Below, piece after piece: positions 8,096 through 16,979 of a stretch of DNA of 25,862 nucleotides. Origin of the DNA: Chara braunii (Eukaryota; Streptophyta; Charophyceae; Charales; Characeae); contig BFEA01000442.1 in assembly GCA_003427395.1 (NCBI GenBank), forward strand, positions 299,231 through 325,092, read 5' to 3'. Each line of letters opens with the position of its first letter. The stretch's first letter is position 1. The notes below the pieces were generated by a model, which was not told where the DNA came from, did not search any database, and worked only from the letters and a program-made list of their open reading frames with translations. A program made the translations under genes and the position numbers.

Positions 8096-10545
8096 GAAAG
8101 TTGAATCGGTAACAACCGACCTGTTATCAAGAAATAACAGAAATTTGGGTCCTTTCTGTAGAACATCTTCCTTGAAATGCAGTAGATAAACAAGGACCTG
8201 CACACACACAGGTCAACAAAGATTCAACACCCCCACTCGATTCCTACACATTGACATCTAAGGGTCAAGCCCTTAGACATGGGTAGTGAGCTCTGGGATC
8301 GACACCCCAGGTCTAATCCCTAGTTTTCCTCTCACAACCCTACCCTAAGTCGTCCGTCACTCTCTCCTTTCTCTCAAGGAGTCTCATGCCTGTGTCCTAA
8401 ATCGTCTTTAGGGAAACTCATATTTCCCCTACTCTCAGTCCTTGCATTTTCTCTCTCTGAAGTAAGCGCACCATTTTGGTGCTTATGTAGACGAGATATA
8501 ACTCATTCATCATCGTGGTCTTCCATCCGGAAGCTATGGACAACTATGGACTGCGAGGTGATTCTTAAGTTTCTTTCTTCCGCGGTCCTATCTTCTTTCC
8601 TCGTTCCCTTTTAGGATACGTGAAGACCTTGCTCCAACAGGAGCATTGTTCTTTCCTTTCTCTTCAATTTGTCCTGACACACCCAAGTAGTAGATCGATT
8701 TAGATATAAATCTTCTGCTACTTGGTCAATACCAAGCAATCTGTTAGTCGAACAGACAGTCGAGTAAGTCGCACATGAGTATTGATCTCCCTTTTTAGCC
8801 CCACTTGATTTAATCAGAGTAGCAGGATAGCTCACACATGAGCATCCTTCCTACAACAAATAGTTGAGGCTCCTACAGAAGCACCCTACTACTTGCTTTA
8901 GGTATCGTTCTGAAAGATCCGGATGTCAGTCTTCTCCTAGAAGTTAATAACGGTCTGCATGAATATTAGGCGACCCGCACAAGAGCCCCCTACTATCACG
9001 TGACAAGGTCCTCTTCATGAGAGTATTACGATAATCCTGACAAGGGTATCTTGTTGCTCTTCGGAAGCTGACCGTCCTGAGACTGGGTTAGTTTGGACAA
9101 AAGACGAATGCTTAGGGTATTCCTACAGGAGTACCCTCTTAGTGAGTTAGTACAGAATCAAGTAAGTAATAGACTGACCCCAACAGAGGCCCCTCTACTA
9201 CTTTTCTTGGGTAATGAGTAGTCTAACCGTTAAACAAGTAATAGGATGACTCCTACAGAAGCCTCCCTATCACCAGTCTGGTGGTCGAACTATCAGAGGG
9301 TAAGTAAGCTAGGAAAGGAAGAGTAGAAATGTGATTTCCTACTCTTTGTAGATTATTAGTCATCCTTAGACTCAAGCGTGTGAAGAGGACGACCGTCCCT
9401 GGAGCCTTCCTTATTATTTTGTAAGAGTCAGACCCCTCTTCCCGTCACGACGACAGTCGACCCGGTAGGGAGTAAGGTAACTCACACATGAGTACCTAGT
9501 TTACTTCATAAGTTAATGTTAGACATCCTTTCCCGTCACGACGACAACCGATCTGGTAAGGTATTGAGGCAACTCACACATGAGTGTCTAAGTTAGCTCA
9601 TAGTAAGTGTCCGAACCCTTCTTCCTGTCATGACGACAGTCATTACGGTAGAGAGTACTTAGATTATCTCATAAGTATTCGTCAAATACCTCTTCCCGTT
9701 ACGACGACCGCCGTTACAGTAGAGAGTGCCTATTTAGTTTATAAGTTATAGTCAGATACCTCTTCCGGACTCGACGACAGTCGTTACGGTAGAGAGTACC
9801 TACTTTAGTTCATCAGACACCCCCTTCCCGTTACGACGACAGCCGTTACGGTCGATCCCCCTTTTTCCCATCACGGCGACAGCCGACCTGGTCAGGAGTA
9901 CTTGAATTAATTCATAAGTATTTGTTTGTATCCTCGTCCCTTCACGACGACAGTCGTTCCGGTAGAGAGCACTTAGATTATTTCATACGTAGTTGTTTGC
10001 ACCCCCGCCCCCTCACGACGACAGCCGCTTAGGTAGAGAGTACTTAGATTAGTTTATAAGTAGTTGTTTGTACCCTCGTCCCCTCACGACGACAACCGCT
10101 CAGGTAGAGAGTACTTAGATTAGTTCATAGATTATCATTAGGACCCCCTTCCTGTCACGACGACAGTCGGACAAGCAGAGAGCAAGGTGACTCACACATG
10201 AGTACCTAATTGTCGACCTTTAGTCAAGTCAGCGCATACATAAGTAGTACAATAGTTCACACGTGAGCCTCCTCCGCCCTACTTCATTCTTCACGTCCAA
10301 ACAGTCTAGGTTCCTTCTTAGTTAATTTAGGTTCCTTCCATTTCACCAGGCAGGATTCTTATTCCAATCATGTATCCTTTTCCCCTTCTGATTATCTTAG
10401 CCCTGAAGAAAGTACTAACAATATATCATGCAATCATACAGGCAGTCCAATAGAAGGGCGTAGCCTGTAAGGGTATATAGGAAAGTGTCACGTGATGCGT
10501 ACCTCATAGTTCCCTGCCTCCAGAGTTCCTCCTGAACTCCGGCAG
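8096..10545. repeat. Dense field of short perfect stem-loops, many with NACA loops
   Basis: A perfect or near-perfect small inverted repeat occurs roughly every 50-100 bases and no gene is present. Examples (stem arms): 8106-8110/8115-8119, 8121-8126/8135-8140, 8195-8200/8209-8214, 8257-8264/8270-8277, 8364-8369/8376-8381, 8411-8416/8423-8428, 8468-8472/8478-8482, 8520-8524/8529-8533, 8631-8635/8640-8644, 8683-8690/8718-8725, 8721-8726/8731-8736, 8741-8745/8751-8755, 8824-8834/8839-8848 (one bulge), 8931-8935/8939-8943, 9271-9275/9279-9283, 9321-9344, 10523-10528/10534-10539. A large subset has 4-5 bp stems and a four-base loop NACA (AACA, CACA, GACA). The field could be structured RNA, an LTR or a palindrome-rich transposon family; I do not recognise it. 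Confidence 0.7.
9427..10180. repeat. Minisatellite, 11 copies, 71-bp period, hairpin core
   Basis: The core TCACGACGACAGTCG recurs with CGAC starting at 9448, 9539, 9631, 9702, 9772, 9834, 9874, 9945, 10016, 10087 and 10158. Spacing is exactly 71 bp over the last five and 70-71 for 9631-9772; the first two steps are 91-92 and one unit is shortened. A typical unit also holds GGTAGAGAGTACTTAGATTA and TTCATAAGTA. The core folds as CGAC-GACA-GTCG. Variants ATGAC-GACA-GTCAT (9630-9643) and CGGC-GACA-GCCG (9874-9885) keep pairing; some copies carry one or two mismatches. Confidence 0.9.
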
Positions 10546-10826
10546 AGCTCCCGCAATCGTCCTGTATTAGGTCACATTTAACCTATGCCATTATCTGGCT
10601 GGTTCTTAAAGTTGGCAATAGCCAGGATTATCTCAATGGAACATACCATCAAACTGTTATGGCCGAAGAGATTGGTGTTTGAGGGGAAAAAAAAAAAACA
10701 AAAATGGGGAGGGTGGAGGAGGTAGACACCATCACAAAGAGATAATGTCCCTCTCCTCTCCAATGCCCCGCATCCTCTCCATCACTGACCCTGTTCCAAC
10801 ATACGATGTCCAATCAACAATAGTAA

Positions 10827-10899
<73 letters not shown>
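10827..10899 (+). repeat. (AAT)n microsatellite
   Basis: About 24 AAT/TAA units followed by AT-rich imperfect repeats to about 11020. Confidence 0.97.
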
Positions 10900-11800
10900 T
10901 CAATAAGCAAATAAAAGATAATATTTAATGGAAAATTATAATATTCATAATAATACCCAAAATGAGACTAGCGATAATAATAATAATAGAAATATCAAAC
11001 ATATCACTAATAATAGCGGTAATACTCCATCATTAGTTTGGAATGTCCTTCCAGCGAGCAAGTGATCAAGAAAAGGGAAAGTGCCTTCTTAATGCGACAC
11101 TAGTCAAAGGCTCTCCTCTTTTAGTATCTTCTCTCTGCTGACTTTTCGCTCACCCTCGTTCTTACCCTTTCTCACCTTTCCTCTCTTTACCTCCCTCTCT
11201 CTTACGCTTCCTACTCCTTCTTCCCTGGTACCTCCCCCTTTTGTCTCATGCACTTATTTTCTTTGCCCTCGCGACACAGCCCTGCGGAAAGGTAACCTGC
11301 CTACTGCTCCGCATGCGTGCCCTTGGGGACCATGCGTGTGTATGCTTATGGTCCCAGCTGCCTGTAGAACTGGGCCTATATGCTTGTTGCCCCATGTATT
11401 TGTTATTAGGGCTGTGCCCGGGCAAGTCCTGTTGTTGCGCATGGTTGTTGTTGAAACCATGTGTGTGTTCCCAGTCTGTTCATGCAAGGCATATGAGTGT
11501 AAACAACATATAGAAATCCAAATCGTAAATCACGCAAAGGCCCGAGTAGTCAAGTAATAAGCATATAGCATATTTGAACTCAAAAACCGTCCGTATGAGA
11601 ACGATGAAGCAAAGTCATGAGTCAATGTCCAAACCCGCAGACCACACCAATCAATGTAGCTCTCGTTTTCTGAATGGTGCCAACCGACCGACCCACTCCA
11701 CTTCCTATAACTATGACTACGGTATGTAGTGCCCGAGATGACTCGAAGACCAGCGTGCTTCACGCTAATCACCAATGTCGAACTCCCCTCAACACACCAG
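10900..11800. other. Unassigned region
   Basis: AT-rich to about 11040, then mixed sequence. No protein family is recognisable in the short open frames. A donor-like CCAGGTACGT lies at about 11797-11806, just before a pyrimidine-rich stretch. Confidence 0.4.
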
Positions 11801-11807
11801 GTACGTA

Positions 11808-12180
11808 CTCCTCTTGCTCTCTCTCTGTGTCTGTTTGTTTTATTTGCTTGTCTGTTCGCTTTACCTGAGCGTCTGGCCATGCGTATGGCTGCGTTTTCCC
11901 GACTCCGGATATGTCAGTGTATCCGACTGTGTGTTTGCCTGTCAGTCTACGACTGTCGCTGCCTGTCTTGTCTGACTGTATGTTTATCCGTGTTTGCATT
12001 TATCTAACTGTCCATCTTGTTTGTCTGTCTTCATCTGTTTGTGTTTGGCTGCCATATGTCTTGTTTGTTTGCTTGTTTGCTTGTTTGCCTGTGTTTGGCT
12101 GTCTTATCTATCAGTCTGGTCATTTGTGTTTGTTTGTCAGTTTGTTTTGACTGATTGACAAGTCTGCCTGTGGTTGTCCG
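11808..12180 (+). repeat. Low-complexity TGTYTG/TCTG-rich tract
   Basis: Irregular repeats of TGTTTG, TGTCTG and TGTATG run through the stretch. All frames give biased Leu/Cys/Ser-rich peptides, so coding is unlikely. A similar tract lies at 13400-13720. Confidence 0.8.
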
Positions 12181-12651
12181 TCTTCGTCTTCCTCCTTCCC
12201 TTCCCCATTTTCAGCGTGCTCCCTCCTTTTCCCTTTAAATGATAAGGTTCAACGAACTTCACAAAGCCCCCCCCTTAATGGCAAGCCACAGAGATCACCT
12301 AAATCCAGACACCTCATCGAATCATTCTATTGGTAGGAGCGGTGGGTTGTGTGTGCAAAGGCAGAGACATAGTCATCGTGAACTGATGACTCACGCTTAC
12401 TAGGCATTCCTCGTCCAAGATCGATACTTTCAGTAGTCTATCTCCGTTAATAAGTAATAATAATAATAAATAATAATACCAATAATAATCAACAAACAAT
12501 AAAGTATTAACATGCTAACAATAATAATAATATAGTGCCTGTAGATATATACGGTTATCCCCCTGGTCTGAAACCGTAATGTCAGTAGGATGTGCTGTGT
12601 TTGGGTACTGGTTGCTCGAGCTACAACGGCGATGATCCAAGGTGACCAGGT

Positions 12652-12653
<2 letters not shown>
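12181..12653. other. Unassigned spacer with short AAT-rich stretch
   Basis: No gene is seen. AAT/TAA-rich sequence lies at about 12450-12535. A donor-like CAGGTAAC at 12648-12655 leads straight into the TC microsatellite. Confidence 0.4.
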
Positions 12654-12723
<70 letters not shown>

Positions 12724-12858
12724 NNNNNNNNNNNNNNNNNNNNNNNNNNNNNNNNNNNNNNNNNNNNNNNNNNNNNNNNNNNNNNNNNNNNNNNNNNNNN
12801 NNNNNNNNNNNNNNNNNNNNNNNNNNNNNNNNNNNNNNNNNNNNNNNNNNNNNNNNNN

Positions 12859-12945
<87 letters not shown>
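12654..12945 (+). repeat. (CT)n microsatellite interrupted by a 135-N gap
   Basis: CT units run from 12654 to 12723, then N from 12724 to 12858, then TC units to about 12945. The gap is an unresolved repeat, so the true array length is unknown. Confidence 0.98.
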
Positions 12946-12948
<3 letters not shown>

Positions 12949-13081
12949 GCTCGCTCGACGTCTAGTCACTGAGAAGTCAGGTAGCGAGAGGGTAAGGGAG
13001 AGATGGTGGACTTAGGAGGAGGAAGAAGAAGAACTCTTTCTCTCTCTCTCCCTCTCACTCTCTCTCTCATATTCTCTCGCA

Positions 13082-13376
13082 AGGAAGATGGGCATTAACG
13101 AAACTTCAGCAATCAGCAAGCATCATACACATGAGTCCAGATTGTCTTGGCCTCGAACCAAAAGCAGAATTACATCACGAGTATCACCAAATAAGAACAC
13201 ACCAGGGGTTCATAATTAACAATGCTGAAATAGCCCCATCATCGTCAACGAAGAATCCGAGTCGATATCCTATCTGGCGCTCAGCGCCCAGACTACTTGT
13301 GGCAGATCCTAACTCGCCTTTACTGCAACAGCTTTCCGAAGCACAATCATACAGCGGCCAATGTCGCACGCCTCAG
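13082..13376 (+). repeat. ~300-bp dispersed repeat, copy A
   Basis: It starts AGGAAGATGGGCATTAACG and ends CCAATGTCGCACG...CAG. It aligns by eye along its whole length to 14083-14400. Shared blocks include AAGAACACAC, TTCATAATTRACAATGC, CTGGCGCTC and GACTACTTGTGGCAGATCCTA. Neither copy keeps a shared long open frame, so it looks like a non-coding repeat or a decayed exon. Confidence 0.85.
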
Positions 13377-13958
13377 ACATCGAATTTGTCCGTTATACCC
13401 ACTTGTCCTTGTTTTCCCGTCCGTTTGTATGTTTGATGATCTGCATTCATCTACCTTCCCGTTTTATCTGCATATCTGTTTGTCTGAAAGCTTGTAAGTA
13501 TATTTCGTTTGTTTGTCTGCCTGCCGTGATCCTTTTTCTTCTTTGCTCACTGCTGCCATCTTTTCTGTTTATTTGTCTGTCTCTTGTCCTGTTTGTCTTT
13601 CTATCTATCCGATTGTTCCCATCTGTCTTGTTTTTGCTATCTATCTTGTTTGTTCCTGACTGTCCATTATTGCCCACACCCGTTTATCTGTTTGCTGCCT
13701 GTATCAGTCTGTCTCCTTCCTCTTTCTCTATCTCTTCCTCCCCTTCTCCTTCTTCTTCTTCTTCTTCATCTATCTCTTCCCCCTCTTTTTCTTCTTCTCC
13801 TTCTCATTCTCCTTCTCCTTTCAGCTTCTTCTTCTCCTTCTTTTACCTTTCTCCCAACGCTAGGTACGACATCGTTTTTCACAGTCGGTCTGCCCCTAAT
13901 CGAGACACAGCGGGGCAGATGCATCTGTAGAAAGAATAAAGGGAAAAAAAAGTCCGTA
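13377..13958 (+). repeat. Pyrimidine-rich TGTYTG then TCTTCT tract
   Basis: TTTGTCTG-type repeats run to about 13720, then TCTTCTTC-type repeats to about 13857. A strong donor-like TTGTAAGTA lies at 13493-13501. A polypyrimidine tract ending in CTAG lies at about 13860-13863, so the stretch could be read as an intron. No flanking coding exons support this. Confidence 0.6.

Positions 13959-14038
<80 letters not shown>
13959..14038 (+). repeat. (AAT)n microsatellite
   Basis: About 26 AAT units followed by imperfect AT-rich repeats to 14080. The poly-Asn and poly-Ile frames across it are artefacts. Confidence 0.97.
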
Positions 14039-14039
<1 letters not shown>

Positions 14040-14082
14040 TACAATATTAATATAATTATAATAATAATATAATTGTAATGCC

Positions 14083-14400
14083 AGGAAGATGAGCAATAAC
14101 GATCTTCAACAATCAAACAACACCATACATACGGGATCGGTTAGTCTTGACCTCGGATCAACAACAACGTTGCATTACGAGAATCACCAAGTAAGAACAC
14201 ACTAAGAGTTCATAATTGACAATGCCGAAATGATCCCATCATCATCTACGGAAAACCAGAGCTGATATCCTCTCTGGCGCTCGGAGCTCTGACTACTTGT
14301 GGCAGATCCTATCTAGCCTATACTACGATGCCGAAAGATGACGTCAATAGTTTTTCCGCAGTACGAGCATATGGCGACCAATGTCGCACGCTTCCAGCAC
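14083..14400 (+). repeat. ~300-bp dispersed repeat, copy B
   Basis: Diverged copy of 13082-13376 in the same orientation, starting about 1.0 kb downstream. It ends CCAATGTCGCACGCTTCCAGCACCAG... and is followed directly by a donor-like GGTATGT (from about 14404) and pyrimidine-rich sequence. Confidence 0.85.
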
Positions 14401-14518
14401 CAGGTATGTCTCTCACCTCACTCACAACCTCGTTTCCCAACCCGCAGATGCCACTTGCACCCAAAAGACTGCTGCGCCCCATCCTGCATAGCGCAGGGCA
14501 TACTGTTTTTTATAAAAT

Positions 14519-14576
14519 AAATATATTTATACATATATATTATACATATATATACATATATATATACATATATATA

Positions 14577-14612
<36 letters not shown>
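14519..14612 (+). repeat. (TA)n / (ATATATAC)n microsatellite
   Basis: Alternating TA with interspersed CATA. It forms a self-complementary AT-rich stretch. Confidence 0.97.
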
Positions 14613-14614
<2 letters not shown>

Positions 14615-14782
14615 TCAACAAAAAAATTCCCATGAGAAATGAAAGTTGAAAAAAAAATCCATAAAAAAAAAATCCTTCATATTTATAAATTATCATTCCA
14701 ATGTTTGTCAAAATTTCCAATTTAATTTGATAAGTTCCCGTCTAAATATGAGTTTTCCCTTCCAACTACATCTATTTGTTCA

Positions 14783-14957
14783 AGATGGAATGAAAGTCTG
14801 GACGAGTTTATGAAATGTTTTAATTAGACTTTCGTTCTATTACAACAAATATCGTTTAATTTAGATTGGATTAACCTATTTATGACTGGAAATCCTTACT
14901 TAGAATGGCAGTCCAATTAAAATATTTCATGAACTCATCCAGACTTCCATTCCATCT
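14783..14957. mobile_element. Foldback / MITE-like element with 48-bp inverted arms
   Basis: The left arm 14783-14830 (AGATGGAATGAAAGTCTGGA...) and the right arm 14910-14957 are inverted repeats. They differ at about 5 of 48 positions and are separated by a 79-bp AT-rich centre. No coding capacity is present. The size (175 bp) and high arm identity suit a miniature inverted-repeat transposable element. No clear target-site duplication was found. Confidence 0.7.
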
Positions 14958-15130
14958 CTAGCATGCAGTTCAAATAAGAAGGGATACCCCATTCTTGGAA
15001 GAAAAGTTTTCAAGTAAGACGAAAAATTTTAAAATTGGAATTACATTTTTTAAGATGGAATGAAAATTTGAAATTTAGAATGTAATTTTACTCTAGAATG
15101 ATTATTTAATTCTGGAAAATTTTTCTGTTG
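14958..15130. other. AT-rich spacer with TGGAATG motifs
   Basis: Several TGGAAT/AGAATG motifs related in sequence to the arms of the foldback element occur in A/T-rich sequence. This may be debris of related elements. No gene is seen. Confidence 0.4.
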
Positions 15131-15144
15131 ATGTATGGTCTACA

Positions 15145-15560
15145 CACATACACACACAAGCGAGTACACACACACACACACTCGTATACACACACAGTGC
15201 TACTCACAAGTAGTGAATATGTTCATAGTTTAGGGGTAGATTCATGCGATTTTGCACATCCGACCATGGGACGTAGCTTGAACTCGTCGCACGACTCATA
15301 CATACACACGCAGCCACACGAACAAGCGCGACAATGTATACTTCCTTGTTTTAGTTGTAGGTTCATTCACTTTGCTCTTCCTATAGACCGGCGGAGTGTG
15401 AGTTGGCCACGTGATCACACACACACACACACACACACATAGCAATTCAGCGGGTGAGTGGGATCGAAGGGTGTGACAACCGCGAGGCGCAAGTGGCGAT
15501 GTATATTTCCATGTTCTAGCAGTAGATACATTCATTTGCCCATCCTATCGATGAAAGTAC
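15145..15560 (+). repeat. Three diverged copies of a ~55-bp unit alternating with CA tracts
   Basis: Units at about 15215-15268, 15336-15392 and 15501-15556 align by eye (GTATAYTTCC-TGTTYTAG-GTAGRTTCATT-...-CCTAT). They are separated by (CA)n tracts, the longest at about 15414-15439. No coding is seen. Confidence 0.7.
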
Positions 15561-15579
15561 CGTTAGGCAACCCGAGGGG

Positions 15580-15735
15580 TTGGCGACTTACCTGTTGGCC
15601 GATGCTCATCATATCGATGGAAAATTCTCCCCTCGTCGCCGTTGTTGCCGGAGCAACACTCACGACCCGTTCACAAAACGCAGTATGAGAACCCGACTGG
15701 CGCGTACATCGGCTTCCGCTGCACGGCTAGGTGAG
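15580..15735 (+). other. Possible exon-like open stretch ending at a GTGAGT donor
   Basis: A frame from ATG 15580 runs about 50 codons with mixed composition and reaches a donor-like AGGTGAGT near 15729-15736, after which sequence becomes (TTC)n-like. No homology is recognised. It resembles the other donor-plus-pyrimidine junctions in this window. Confidence 0.15.
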
Positions 15736-15782
15736 TCCCTCTTCTCCTCTTTCTCCTTCTTCTTCTTCTTCTTCTCCTTCTC

Positions 15783-15813
<31 letters not shown>

Positions 15814-15830
15814 TTCTTCTTTGTTGCGTT
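15736..15830 (+). repeat. (TTC)n-rich pyrimidine tract
   Basis: Imperfect TTC/TCC repeats. Long Phe- or Ser-rich frames across it are artefacts. Confidence 0.9.
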
Positions 15831-16379
15831 CTACTTCCGCCCCGCATGCATTTCTCCCTGCGCGCATTTTCTGCCGGCTCACTCTAGCTCCACGCGGTTT
15901 TTCCCACTCACTTGCGTCGTCCTCTTCTCAGTCCTGCATTCGTTCGCGTTTGCGGCCTTCCTTTTGCCCGCACTCACTTATCTTCCCTTCGCGCACTTTC
16001 TGCCGAGCTATGCTACCCTCGCGCGACTTTTTCTTACGCTCCTCGCTGTCTCATTCTCCGCCCATGCGCAACACTCCCTGCTCGCCAGCTTGTGCTTGCT
16101 TCCTCTTCCCCGGCACTCTTCTCATGTTGTGTCCCCCGATCCTTTGCGATGTTCACGCCGTACTCCCTAGCGATCAGTTCTTCTCGTTTTGCTCGACCGA
16201 AACTGTCCCGGTTTCGGGGGCAGATTCATTAAAGTGAATCTTCGAAAGAACGATGACGGGCCTAGAGAGAAAAAACGAATACTAAGAAGAAAAAAAAAAA
16301 AAAACGAATCTTAGCTAAAAACAAAAACAAAAAAAGGAAAGAAAAGGAAAGTGAAAAAAAGGAAATCAAAACTGATAAC
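15831..16379. other. Unassigned region, C/T-rich then A-rich
   Basis: C/T-rich sequence with no recognisable protein to about 16235, then purine- and A-rich runs (about 16265-16370). No gene is supported. Confidence 0.4.
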
Positions 16380-16605
16380 TACCCCGTCGAGCCAAGTGTC
16401 GGACAGACACTCTAATTGTAACAACTCCTAATGCTGAGGTCGCGGGTTCAAGCCCCCGTCACCTGAGGTCGGGGTTAAAGCACCAGTTTCCTTATAAAAA
16501 AAAAATCAGCTCACACGCCGGGGCAAACTCGATCCCTGCATCTGTTGTTTGACAATCTGCCCCGGTACCTACTGAGCTAACCTCCACTTCGAGTAGAAGT
16601 GGGGC
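16380..16605. repeat. tRNA-like / SINE-like fragments, head-to-head
   Basis: On the plus strand GGTTCAAGCCC at 16445-16455 is a near-consensus pol III B box, with a perfect 6-bp hairpin AGTGTC-GGACA-GACACT at 16395-16411 upstream. On the minus strand GGTTAGCTCAGTAGG at 16568-16582 is a good A box. A degenerate B box (GGATCGAGTTTGCC) follows about 45 bp on, within an 8-bp inverted repeat (16518-16525/16558-16565), and then a T-run at about 16497-16506 that would stop pol III. A perfect 7-bp hairpin lies at 16584-16590/16596-16602. These look like tRNA-derived SINE heads; no functional tRNA cloverleaf could be folded. Confidence 0.45.
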
Positions 16606-16960
16606 AGCTTAGATATATGTAGAGTATTGGGGTTCAGCCCCCCCTAGTGGCCTAAACCCGTACTTAAGTCTGTGCCCGTGTGCATGCATGCCGGTCTGCA
16701 TGCCTGCCGGCTTGAGTGTGTGCGTGACCCGCAAGGGTACCTATTAGACCGGAAGGCCCGAAGGGCAGGTACTTACCTATCGCCACGTTATTAAGGGTTG
16801 TTGCGGGAAAATACTCAAGCGGAGGGTAGGTTGGCGCCGCTTTAAGTAGATGTGTCGGGTACTTGAGGCTGGCAGAAGAAGACAAAAGTTTACATCTTTA
16901 AGAGGTCCTGTACTTGGTAGGTAGGCGGGTACCAGTCCAAATAGCCTATGTCCAGGCCCT
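16606..16960 (+). other. Unassigned, possibly the end of a decayed LTR
   Basis: No gene is seen. The only support for an LTR is the degenerate primer-site-like motif just to the right. Confidence 0.25.
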
Positions 16961-16967
16961 GTGGCAA

Positions 16968-16979
16968 TGATATCAGAGT
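16968..16979 (+). other. Degenerate primer binding site-like motif, initiator tRNA-Met type
   Basis: TGATATCAGAGT differs at two positions from TGGTATCAGAGC, the primer site of many plant copia and gypsy elements. The bases just before (GTGGCAA) could end an LTR. No copia or gypsy proteins follow on the plus strand, so it may be a relic or chance. Confidence 0.3.

Noticed and set aside
9427-10180. CRISPR-like array
   Set aside because: The 71-bp units are similar along their whole length, with no unique spacers, and the context is eukaryotic without cas genes. It is a minisatellite.
11530-11880. 116-codon minus-strand frame
   Set aside because: Mixed composition without a recognisable domain; overlaps other equally long frames.
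13584-14072. Poly-Asn/poly-Ile protein
   Set aside because: It is an AAT microsatellite translated in frame.
15580-16237. Phe- or Ser-rich frames over the TTC tract
   Set aside because: Repeat-driven composition; only the first ~50 codons could be exon-like, and this is weak.
16380-16470. Genuine tRNA gene
   Set aside because: The B box is good, but the hairpin upstream does not fit a D arm and no acceptor stem could be paired; at most it is SINE-like.
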